This document shows, one piece after another, positions 1 through 10,253 of a stretch of 64,000 bases of DNA. Numbering within the stretch: the first letter of the stretch is position 1; every line of letters begins with the position of its first letter. A program made the translations under genes and the position numbers. Source of the DNA: Adiantum capillus-veneris (lineage: Eukaryota > Streptophyta > Polypodiopsida > Polypodiales > Pteridaceae); NCBI GenBank assembly GCA_014529385.2, contig CM043969.1, positions 31,910,446-31,974,445 on the forward strand, in the 5' to 3' direction. The notes beneath the pieces are model-generated. The model worked only from the letters and a program-made list of their open reading frames with translations. It was not told where the DNA came from and made no database searches.

Positions 1-31
1 CATACCACAGAGTTGGGCAGCTTTTGAAGCT

Positions 32-535
32 ATGTTTAGCAAAGAATTTTTGCCTACAAATGAGGGAGATCGGAATTGGACGGCTTGGGACACATGTTCC
101 ATGCGCCAATACCCATCATTGCTTGAATATATCTCTCACTATCGGGATGTTATCCTCAAGTTGGAAAGCTTAGATAACTTTCAACAAGTACGGGGGTTTA
201 TACGAGGTCTGACACCAGAGCTTAAGAAGTACGTGAAGACCCAAGACCCTAAAACACTTGAGGAAGCCATAGTGAAAGCACATATTCATGATGATCCAGA
301 TGAAAAGAAAGCACATAATATTCACGTGCCTGCTAATACACATGGTAATACACGCACTCAGTATGGGCACAATAAAAGGAAATTTATAGTTGCCATTCAG
401 ATGCATCTAAAGAACCCAAGGGGTCCAAGGGTCCTCTCTCTCCTGAGGACTTTGATAAAGCTAAGAAAGAGAAATTATGTTTTCAATGTTTAGGAAGCAG
501 TCATGGCAAAAAGGATTGTCCCAAGGGAAAATCTG
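32..535 (+). pseudogene. gag: R1 gag, C-terminal part with zinc knuckle
   Basis: A Ty3-type capsid fragment is open at 32-493. It carries the typical phrase of this domain (residues ~55-75: FIRGLTPELKKYV) followed by a basic stretch. The nucleic-acid-binding zinc knuckle (C-F-Q-C, G-x-x-H-G, then D-C-P) is encoded at about 478-519 in another frame, so a frameshift lies between roughly 390 and 470. Gag would package element RNA in the cytoplasm. The start at 32 is only the first in-frame Met after the window edge, not the real start. Confidence 0.8.
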
Positions 536-558
536 CTGCTCATGGCAAGGAGAAAGCA

Positions 559-1272
559 GTGCACAATGTGCAGCTGCTACCTCTTGAGTCTTCCTCACGA
601 TTCTCTACAGTGGAAGTAACACACACAGAGGTGGTACATGAATGTTGTCTCACAGCTTCCATGTGGCAACAAACCTTTGGACCACATGAGTTAGTACGTA
701 TGCACGGATCTCTGCAAGGCCACAAGGTGCACATCTTGGTAGGTGACGGTGCTACTCACAATTTCATCAATTATGGATTGGTGAAAAAACTCAAATTGCC
801 TCAAACTCCGAGTACCCACCGCTACAAGGTAGCAATGATGAATGGACATGATACCGAAATCTGGGATATTAAATGTCGAGCTGTTCTGTTGGAAGTACAA
901 GGTTACTCCACATGCTTGGATTTTCAGGTTATGAACATGGAAAGGGCAGACGTGGTTCTTGGTAGGGAGTGGTTGCATAGCCTAGGACCATCACTGAAGC
1001 GTAGCTATGAGCACAACATCTTGATGTTTGAATCCCATGGCGCTCATGTGTTGTTGTTAGGAGAGAAGGATGTACCTTTATCACCATTTATTTGTACCAC
1101 TAAGCTTATGCAACTCGTTTCTAATAATGAAATAGATCAAGTTTTCTTGTGTTACTCACTGTCTCATTTTCTTTCTAACATTGAATCTGTTGAACATTCC
1201 TCAACGCCGCATGCTTCTCTCTCATCTCTTCCACCAATGGCTAATTCTAAACAAGCAAACATTGCTAGTTAG
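559..1272 (+). pseudogene. R1 retropepsin (aspartic protease) region
   Basis: The open frame shows a Ty3 protease: the active-site strand followed by ATHNFI, the flap region, and the closing hydrophobic-hydrophobic-G-x-x-W-L motif (VVLGREWLHSLGP). The catalytic Asp-Ser-Gly triplet reads Gly-Asp-Gly here (LVGDGATHNF), so the catalytic Asp is displaced by one position and activity is doubtful. The frame stops at 1272, before the RT, where intact family members read through. Confidence 0.82.
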
Positions 1273-2610
1273 TTACAAAAATTATTAAAGGAATTTCAAG
1301 ATGTTTTTCCTAATGATTTGCCACCATGATTACCGTCGACACAATCGGTGCAACATAGCATCGAGGTGGTTGCAGGCTATAAACCTATCAGTAAATTGCC
1401 CTATTGTATGAGTTATTCTGAAGCTGCTGAGGTGGAACGTCAGCTTGCTGACTACCTTAGTAGAGGGTATATACAACCCAATTCTTCACCATGGGCCTCT
1501 CCTATCCTATTAGTGAAGAAAAAAGATGGCAGTATGCGCTACGGTTAAGAACAAGTACCCATTGCCCTGAGTAAATGAGTTGTTCGACAAACTCACTCAT
1601 GCTCGCATTTTTACGAAAATAGAGTTGCGGTCAGGATATCACCAAGTCCGTATTCGACTTGCTGATATACCCAAAACTGCATTCCGAACACGGTTTGGAC
1701 ACTACGTTTTCTTGGTGATGCCCTTTGGGTTAACCAATGCGCCCGCAACATTCATGACACTTATGGATAGTGTCTTGAAGCCGTACTTGGGAAAATTTGT
1801 CATCGTTTTCCTCGATGAAATTCTAGTCTATAGTGCTTCTGAAGAAGAACACTTACAACATCTCAAGTAGGTGTTCGAGTTGTTGCGAACAAACAAATTA
1901 TATGCCAAGGAATCTAAGTGTGATTTTTTGAAAGAAGAAATTCACTATCTAGGGCATGTTATTTCAGCTAATGGGTTATATATGGATCAATCCAAAGTGG
2001 ATACCATCTGAAAATAGCCTTCTCCTAAAAATCTGGAAGAGTTACACATTTTTTTGGGATTTGCAGGTTTTTATCGAAGGTTCGTTAAAAACTATGCTAA
2101 TATTATTGTTCCCATGACGGATCAACTAAAAGGCAAAGGCAAAGCTTTTCAGTGGGGATCCGCTCAACAGCACAGTTTTGATACGCTCAAGGATGCATTA
2201 GCTACAGCTCCCATACTAGCTATCGTACATCCTTTGAAACCATTCGTTTTGGAAACGAATGCCAGTGATCGTGCTATTGGAGCAGTCCTGTTACAAGACG
2301 GACAACCAATTGCATTTGAAAGCAAGAAGCTTGATGCAGCTCAGCAGAACTACTCTGCTTATGAGCGCGAACTCTATGCAATAGTGTCTGCCTTAAAAAC
2401 ATGGCGGCATTATATGTATGGTGCCCAGTTTGAAATTGTTTTTGACCATGAAAGCATCAAATGGTTTACGCAACAAATGGATTTGAAGGATCGAAAAGCT
2501 AGGTAGGCCGAGATTCTTTAGGAATATGACGCCAAGCTCCGATATCGTAAATGTCGATACAATGTGGTGGCTGACGCTGTAAGTCGTATGCCAGAGATCA
2601 ATTCTCTCTT
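1273..2610 (+). pseudogene. R1 reverse transcriptase and RNase H
   Basis: RT fingers and palm lie at 1348-1870 (WASPILLVKKKDGS, then [12 protein letters not shown]). The polymerase motif normally ending F-L-D-D reads [10 protein letters not shown] at about 1810, so the second catalytic Asp is Glu. RNase H follows at 2054-2600 (FYRRFVKNYANI, then YSAYERELYAIVSALKTWRHY), and its first catalytic Asp is Asn (ETNASD instead of ETDASD). Stops lie near 1546, 1868, 2010, 2504 and 2519. Two of them (KAR-stop-AEIL-stop-EYD) look like Trp TGG to TAG and Gln CAG to TAG changes. Confidence 0.9.
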
Positions 2611-4145
2611 GTTCACGGAACTTCGTAGTGAATTTATGGATACTCTCAAAGGAAAATATGAGCATGATGAAGCATATTCCAAAGTATGGAGTCATGTTCA
2701 AATGAGGGATCCTTCTCACTCCAATGATGGTAGTGTAACGTTAACCTCCACACCGAGTTCTCCTCTATCGAGTGATGAACTACAGCGATGGAAGCATTTC
2801 ACCATCGACAATGGGTACCTACTCCATAAGGGGAGAGTTTGTGTACCGATGGACACAGACATTCGGCGCCAAATTCTTTATGAATGTCATGATAGTCCAA
2901 GTGCAGGGCACCCGGGTATTAGAAAAACTTATGCTCTCGTACGACAACAATTTTACTGGCCAGGTATACATGGCTTTGTTCAAGCTTATGTCTTGCATTG
3001 CCAAAAATGTCAAGTTAACAAAGCAGAGCGCGTGAAAGCAAGAGGACTCTTACATCCTTTGGAGATTCCCAATGGAAAATGGGAAAGCATCTCTATGGAC
3101 TTTATTGTGGGTTTACCAACCACTGTACGAGGTCATGACTCGGTATGGGTGGTCGTAGACTGGTTGACTAAACTATGTAAGTTTATTCCAACCAAATCAA
3201 TGGTTAAGACACCAGAACTAGCCAAGTTATTTGTGGACAATCTATACAAATTGTATGGTTTTCCAAGTAACATTGTCAGTGACCGTGATCCCAAGTTTAA
3301 CAGTCACTTATGGAGGACTATGTTTAAATGATAGGGTACACACCTGAACCTCAATATAGCCGATCATCCAGAGACAGATGGTCAGACTGAACAAGTTAAC
3401 CAGGTGCTAGAGGATATGCTAAGAGCATACGTCAACAAAAAACAGTCCGACTAGGAAGAATACTTACCTATTCTCAAGTTTTCCTGCAACAGTGCTAAGC
3501 ATGTCACAACTGGATTTAGTCCTTTCATGCTCATGTATGGGTTTCAACCTAGGTCACCTGTTACGGTGGGGTTGGCAACCGAAAAGCTCCAACAGGTTAA
3601 GGATTTTCTCTATGCTGAAACTCGCTCGTCAAAATGTTCGACAAGCACAGGATCGGTATAAGAAGTATTTTGATGAGAAACGTCGGCAAGTTACCTTTGA
3701 GGAAGGGGAGGAAGTATTTTTACGTGTGCCAGAATATTCAGAAAGTCTGAAAACTGGGCCAACACCTAAATTATCTCCCCGATATTGTGGGCCTTTCAAA
3801 ATACCCAAGCAAGTAGGTGATCGTGCCTACAAATTATTGCTACCTGCACATTCTTGTATTCATTCAGTGTTTCATGTAAGCCGTTTACGTAAGCAGTTAC
3901 ATGGGGACGACAATGTCATTGACCAACAGATTTTGGTTGATTTCATTGAACCTCCTACCTTACCGCATGAGCCTGAACGTGTTCTCAATTATCATGAGTT
4001 ACGTACACGTCATCATGTACGTCAACAAGCCTTAATCAAGTGGAAAGACCGACCTGAGGAAGGTGCCACTTGAGAAAACATTAGTGTTCTTAAGAAGAAG
4101 TTTTCCACTTTTGTTTTTGAGGACGAAAACTCTTCTTAAGGGGGG
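2564..4145 (+). pseudogene. R1 integrase with C-terminal chromodomain
   Basis: The H2C2 zinc-binding module is visible (H-D-S-P-S-A-G-H ... C-Q-K-C, about 2885-3010). The catalytic core follows, with Asp in SMDFIVGLP and Asp in IVSDRDPKF; the Glu region (DGQTEQVNQVLEDML) is in another frame at about 3375-3420. A frameshift or stop at 3331 separates the core from the C-terminal part at 3492-4073. That part ends in a chromodomain-like segment (ALIKWKDRPEEGATWE type, with TGA replacing Trp at 4071) and the family tail TFVFEDE. Chromodomains direct integration to heterochromatin. Confidence 0.9.
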
Positions 4146-4270
4146 AGTAATGTCAGGACACCAGCAAGGCCGGACTAGACAAGGGCAAGGCCGGTCTAAG
4201 CAGTGTGGAAAGGGAGTCCAACTAGGGCAAAGGTCCAGGGGCTATGCTATATAGTGGGCGGTTGGGTGGT
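4132..4270 (+). repeat. R1 polypurine tract and truncated 3' LTR
   Basis: A purine run ending AAGGGGGGAGTAA (to 4150) is followed directly by TGTCAGGACA, the expected LTR start. A TATA-like CTATATAG lies at about 4247. Sequence related to the LINE fragment begins at about 4270-4284, so only the first ~120 bp of the LTR can be claimed. Confidence 0.75.
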
Positions 4271-5500
4271 GGACTCTGAGGTTCTAGTTCCCCTTGCCTA
4301 ACACCTTCCTTGCCAGGCTGCAGATAAGCAGGCAATCTTGGAACAAGTGAGGTAGGTCCTTCCTTGCCCTTCTGCATTGTGAGCACCCATCTAGATCAAT
4401 ACCTTTAGCCAGGATCTTCAGACCAGTAAGTACGGCTCCCCAAAGGACCTTCCACAGAAAAACCTTCATCCCTAGTGGCCATTGTGGGTATCAGATGTTC
4501 TTCACAATTGACCTCCATCTTGATTCCGGTCATTTATTACCCCACTGTTTACTTAGGGGAAGAAACCAGTCTGGTAAAACCATAAGGGTGTTGTATACGG
4601 CCTTGGTTTTTGGTTTTAGGAAATGTCTGTTTGTGGGCCACCGCCATGCCTTCTAGTCGAAGCTAGAATCACGGTCAGGCACCCAACAGCAATCAATCCT
4701 TTCTAAAACTCTATTTTCCAACAATATTTTAGTTCCATTGAGGTGGAACTGTAAGGCTAGTTGGTATGTTCCTTTTAAGATTATGTTGCTTCTATTACAT
4801 AACTAGCCTAATAGCCGTAGTCCTTTGTTATTGATCTTTCTGGCCACCTTCCTTCAAAAAGGGTTTAGAAGAACACTTCATGCCTTAGATAGCCAAGGGG
4901 ACGAGTGAGTTATTGAGTTGTGGAAGTATCGTGTTACCTCTCCCCATTTCAATGCCTCAGCTGGTCAGTTACACTTCCAAACTAGCTCGCCCATAATGCG
5001 TCCAATCTTTAGGTTAGCCCACCACGGGGTAAGCACCTTTTCATGCATCTCTAACCCTTTCCACTGGCCACCTTGCGAGCGTAGTTTGGCATTGTCCACC
5101 ATGGCCTTCGTCATAATAGCCCAAGCTTGGACTTGCACCAAAATTGCCACCATAAACTTGGCACACTAGGCTTCTGCATGAGTACTAGGGTTAAGAATCC
5201 CTACACTGCCTTGTTTAGATGTCTCGCCATGGATTTCCATCTTGCCCAGTGCAACAGCATCGAGTCTTTAGTGTTGTTCTTCCATGAAAATCTTTTCACC
5301 AATTTCAAGAACTCTTTCCGGTTACATCTAGCTAACTTGAGCAACGGACAGTTAAAGGAAATGACACGGATCATAAATGAATTAACCACTTTCACTCTAC
5401 TCAAGAATGACAACATCACATACTTCCATCTTCTCATCTTGCTCCTTATCTTATCCATACCTCAAAGGAATCTTTGCTTATGGGGACAAAATAAGATTTT
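4270..5500 (-). mobile_element. LINE (non-LTR retrotransposon) ORF2 C-terminal fragment
   Basis: Read on the minus strand, three collinear fragments match the part of plant LINE ORF2 downstream of the RT. The first (5458 down to 5201) holds the W-K-x-x-x-L-S-x-x-x-R-V-x-V-x-x-S stretch and a K-x-F-x-W segment. The second (5153-4965) holds the conserved region between RT and zinc domain. The third (4469-4284) is the zinc-binding RT tail (KVFLWKVLWGAVLTG ... C-x2-C ... HLFQDC). No catalytic RT, endonuclease or poly-A tail is visible, and stops and shifts separate the pieces. It sits against the R1 LTR. Confidence 0.78.
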
Positions 5501-5509
5501 TCAACTTAC

Positions 5510-5560
5510 AAGGTTGAAAGGATGCGAAGGTTGAAAGGATGCAAAGGTTGAAAGGATGCG
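5510..5560. repeat. 17-bp tandem repeat, three copies
   Basis: The unit AAGGTTGAAAGGATGCG occurs three times head to tail with one base difference in the middle copy. Confidence 0.9.
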
Positions 5561-7395
5561 TGGGACTTTTGTTCTTAATATTGCCTAAAACAATGTCGAA
5601 ATAATTATTTGCATGCATGTTACACTCCAAAGGTGTCGAAGAAGGCCTCCGACAAACGTATTATATTTTCAAACATTTCTACAAGTCCATATATGTGAAC
5701 ATTTCTTATGCATTTAGGGCATCACTTTACATTAAGAGAATGCCAAAATATGTGGGTTTGTCCTAGTGAATCACATTGCAAAAGAATACAAGCTTTATAG
5801 GGAATTAATGGATCGGACAAATGGGACTATTGCAAGAATTGAAATATTTTTTACATACGGCCACTAGAATAAGATTATATGACATTCTAAACTAATTAAT
5901 TTGGACTACTAGTTCTTGGCTAAGCTTGATTCATTGCCATGCAAACAAAAATACTATGTGATTGAATATAAATAGGAAGGGGGCAGATAAGATACCTTGT
6001 TTATTGATCTTCATGCCTCTCAAATAGGACTTTGAAAAGGCCATCGTGTATTGACCATAATAGAAAATTCTATCAAGAATCACCTTCTCAAAGCCACAAT
6101 TGGATACAAATAGGTACGAAGATGACTAGTTACATTGTGACATGTACGCCCCATACCAACTCAATGGGCTAAACCGAACTCCATGAGTTCCTACATTATG
6201 TTGCACCCTTGTGACTAGAAAAATGTGATGAATGAAACCCTACCATGTAGGTTTATAACTGTAGGGTGTAGAAATGTATATGGTTCGCTATTGTCCCAAA
6301 ATTCTTTGCTCCTACATGACCTTGTCATGTCTCTAAAGAGCAAAATGGATGAAAGCATTCATAGCATATACATCATAATTGAAAAACTCAATCAAAGCAT
6401 ATTCTGAAATGAAATGAAACCAATTCATATACTTACTTGGAGGCTGAAAATAGCATCCACTTACCAATCAAGTGCACCATCCAAACCTAAAAGGTACATT
6501 ACCAAAAAGCAAGCCTTCAAAGATCTAGTATGTCTTAGACCTATGAAACACTAAATGAAATATTAGTGAAAAAAATAATAATATTTAACTGGTAACCCTG
6601 GGTGTTGCCTTGGCAATACAAACCCCTTGGTATGCAATTTTAAACCTCTTGGTTATATGTTGCATGAAAACTGCTTAAACTAGTTAATGAAAACCAACAC
6701 AGTCTACCATGTCTAATAATGATTGTAATCACCTTGTGAAGTTGAATTTATTTACTACCTCTTGGAAAATTGAGGAATTCTTTCCTCGAAAGTACAACTA
6801 TGAAGAGGCCGATCCATGACCCTCAACACCTATAAAGTGATTTTGTATTAGCTAGGCATACCCTTGAAAATACAACTCCTAGAGACACAATCAATGCTAC
6901 AACTAAGGAGATCTTCTCAAGTTGGAATTTTATTCATAACTAGACCTTGAAATAATCATATCTCTCCATGAATAGAAGAGAAAGATTCCCAACACCCTAA
7001 AGAAGGTAGTTATACTAGATTTTCTTTGGGTTTCAAACAAGAGATTACCTACTTTGAGGCTCTCTTATTCTATTCATGTCATTCCATGAATAAGTTGCTT
7101 GATAGCAAGGCCATGCCTACTTGCTACCCATAGAAATCATCACATGTATTGGCTACACTTTATGCATAGAGCCAAAAGTGCCCGCCATTGTAGTCATATA
7201 CAATGATCACAAGCAAATATACCATTCTCAATTGGATAACCCCTGCAACAACATCAATAGGAGAAGTTTTGAGAAAAATAATCGGAACAAATAGGGTCTT
7301 ACATCGTCTTAAAAAATTTGCAAGTCCCGTACATGTGGACATCATAGTCATGGAAACCACCGTGACTATGAGGCATATAAGGATGTCCTTGATAG
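5561..7395. other. unassigned AT-rich DNA
   Basis: About 1.8 kb with short frames only, many stops in all frames and no motif I can name on either strand. It may be strongly decayed repeat. No promoter, RNA gene or terminal repeat could be supported. Confidence 0.5.
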
Positions 7396-7891
7396 TGTCA
7401 TAAAATCTAATGTCTAACCAATCCAAATGATTTTATCATATTAAACTGATTATTTAATATGGGAGAACAAACGGTAACAAGGGTTAGGATATAGACACGT
7501 GCTTACATATCTATCTTAGCATGGGGCCAATGGTAAAGGGGCCCAAATGAGAGATGGTATATCAAAGAGCAAGGCTAACCAATGGAACTTAAAGACCTTA
7601 GGGTTAACTTCATTGAAGACCTCCAATAGTTAGTATTAAAAGTCCTTTGACCTTAGGTAATCTAGGGCTATGCTTAAGGTGGGAACTTGGCCCAAGCTTG
7701 AGGTGCTTATCGTGCCTGATGACTGAGATTCTTGAAGTGCTTGATGATTCTGATGCTTGAGGTGCTTGTCATGCATGAGATGCTAGGGTTGTACTTGACG
7801 TGGGAACGCAACCCAAGTTTGAGGGGCTTAAGGACCAAGCTTGTGGTGAGAACTGGGCCCAAGGTTGAGGGGCTTGAGGTGTCACAAAAGT
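7396..7891 (+). repeat. partial LTR of family A (first ~500 bp)
   Basis: Starts TGTCATAAAATCTAAT and runs with clear similarity to the start of the next copy at 7892 and, in reverse orientation, to the outer ends of the LTRs of element A near 30718 and 49134. It stops at GAGGTGTCACAAAAG, exactly where the next TGTCATAAAA begins, so it is either a tandem duplication of the LTR 5' part or a nested fragment. It includes a degenerate minisatellite built on CTTGAGGTG. Confidence 0.85.
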
Positions 7892-9020
7892 TGTCATAAA
7901 ATCTAATATCTAACCAACCCAAATGATTTTCTCATATTAAACTGATCACTTAACATCGAAGAATAAATGGGAACAAGGGTTAAGATATAGACATGTGCTT
8001 ATAGATCTATCTCAACGCGAGGCCAATGGTAAAGGGGCCCAAATGAAAGATGGTCTATCAAAGAGAAAGGCTAACCAATGGACCATACGACCTTAGGTTA
8101 GCTTCATTGAAGACCTCCAATAATGAGTGTAAAAGTCCTTTGACCTTAGGTAATCTAGGGCTGTGCTTGCGGTGGGAACCCGACCCAAGCTTAAGGTGCT
8201 TGAGGTGCTTGTCATGCTTGATGACTCAGGTGCTTGAGGTGCTTGATGATTGAGGTGCTTGAGATGCTTGAGGTTCTTGATGATTGAGATGCTTGAGGTG
8301 CTTGACATGCTTGAGATGCTAGAGTTGTACTTGAGGTGAGAACTGAGCCCAAGCTTAAAGTGCTTAAGGGCCAAGCTTGTGGTGGGAATTGGGCCTATGC
8401 ATGAGGGGCTTGAGGTGTCAAAAAGTCAAATCCAATTGGCTAGTAGGCGTGGAGGGGTCCAATGAGCTTCAAGCATGAGCTACAAGGGGGGGGGTCAACC
8501 CAAGCAAGCTAGGGGGTTGCTTAGGGTCTATACTCACCCACACACACTCACACACACTCTCATTGTGTAATATGAAAAGAGCTCCCTCTCCTTCTCCAAG
8601 CAAGTAGAGGTTGAGAGCCTACACCAACACTCTTGGCTATGGAGTGAAAATCCAACCAAGAGCCATGCTTCAATGCTTAAGCTTGTCATCTTATCCTTCT
8701 TCATTACTATGCTATTATGTATACTAGCAAGAAGAGTTATGATAAGTGAGGAACTAATTCTTTCTCCTATGAAATGTTTTTTCTTCCTCTTCCCTACCCT
8801 CATTCCTTGCTAGCTCTCGCTCTCTCCACCTTCGAAGGTGTTTGAGGTCTTGGGACCGAGGCTTGAGATAGTTAAAGCTTTTTTCAAGTTTATGTTTTGC
8901 TTGTGATGCATGAATATTTCCATCTTCATTGCATCACCTAGGTCATAAGGAACACAAAGATTGTATTGTAACAAGTCTCTCTTAATGGGTCCAATGAGCT
9001 TCAGGCATGAGCTACAAGGG

Positions 9021-9059
<39 letters not shown>

Positions 9060-9718
9060 CAACCCAAGCAAGCTAGGGGGTTTCTTAGGGGGTATACTCA
9101 GACACACACTCGCAGACACTCTCATTGTGTACTATGCAAAGTGCAAGAGCTCCCTCTCCTTCTCCAAGCAAGTAGAGGTTGAGAGCCTACACCAACACTC
9201 TTGGCTATGGAGTGCAAATCCAACCAAGAGCCATGCTTCAATGCTTAAGCTTGCCATCTTCTCTTTCTTCATTACTATGCTATTATGTATGCTAGCAAGA
9301 AGAGTTATGATAAGTGAGAAACTAATTCTTTCTCCTATGAAATGTTTCTTCTTCCTCTTCCCTACCCTCATTCCCTGCTAGCTCTCTCCACCTTCGAAGG
9401 TGTTTGAGGTCTTGGGTCTGAGGCTTGGGATAGTTAAATCTTTATTCAAGTTTATGTTATGCTTGTGATGCATGAATCTTTCCATCTTCATTGCATCATC
9501 TAGGTCACAAGGAACACAAAGTTGTATTGTAAAAAGTCTCTCTTAATGGGAGAAATCATAATACAAATGCCTATTGGAGGGGGGACCAGCTCCACGTAAA
9601 TCTGGTCCTCAACTGTTTTCACGTTCTCTAAATTCTCTCTCTTGCAAAAGTATCGTTCATGCCAAGTTAACTAATTGCTATGATTATGTTGCTATCTTCA
9701 AGTATGTTCACCCGCTAT
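7892..9718 (+). repeat. LTR of family A with internal 532-bp tandem duplication
   Basis: Similarity to the LTRs of element A runs from TGTCATAAAA at 7892 to about 9718. The right end is missing: it diverges from the D copy after TTCACCC, and no primer-binding site follows. Unit 8458-8989 is repeated at 8990-9542, joined at GGTCC. A nine-G run in the first unit (8486-8494) is 35 G in the second (9024-9058). CTTGAGGTG-type minisatellite fills about 8185-8310. There is no coding potential; the apparent poly-Gly frame is the G run. Confidence 0.87.
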
Positions 9719-10253
9719 CATTAGGAGAAAGTTGGATTCACTTTTGGGCCCTGTAAGAAGTGCCACGTCGGCTTAGAGAGAGAAAATGAAAATGTTAAAT
9801 TGTGCATTTTATGTGATACTTTTCTGCGCAACAAAAATCCAAAATGACATTCTTTGGTAGGTAGCCTCCGTCTTTATCATTCTTATCCTTCGTTCTCTTG
9901 TCAGGAATCCAACTAACCGTATGACTAATGATTTGAAATGCCAACTTACAAGCGTTCCCTCCAGAAACATAAGCCACACGAACTCTATCAACTCTAAACT
10001 TGAGAATATGGCTTTCCCTCCCAAAACCTGAGACATTTCTCCGTCTTCTTCTCTATCAACTCTAGGAATGGAGAGCGCATCTTTTCCTGATGAAAACACT
10101 AATTTGAACTTACAATCCTCAGCCCCTTCATCTTTAACACTTACCCAAAGAAAGAACACACATCATCTTCATGTTGATGTATCCCAAGAGTACGCACCGT
10201 TGCAGAAACGTAGGAGGGAGTCTTTCTTATCTTAATGGGAGAAAGAACTTAGA

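Larger units (their letters stand above)
1..4270 (+). mobile_element. R1: Ty3/gypsy chromovirus, 5'-truncated by window edge
   Basis: Domain order on the + strand is gag, zinc knuckle, protease, reverse transcriptase, RNase H, integrase, chromodomain, polypurine tract and start of the 3' LTR, which is the Ty3/gypsy chromovirus order. The 5' LTR lies outside the window. The reading frame is broken by many stops and shifts, and several catalytic residues are changed, so it cannot be autonomous. The 3' LTR is cut about 120 bp after its start by LINE sequence. Confidence 0.93.

Noticed and set aside
4671-4723. LTR end of R1 at CCAACA
   Set aside because: Minus-strand LINE coding similarity already covers 4284-5458 on both sides, so the LTR cannot run continuously to 4723.
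8961-9381. Open frames with a poly-Gly run
   Set aside because: They are the 35-G tract and flanking LTR read in two frames; no codon structure or conserved product.
9809-10159. Minus-strand 116-codon frame left of the transposase-like gene
   Set aside because: No recognisable motif and it lies in the likely 5' region of the + gene; treated as chance.
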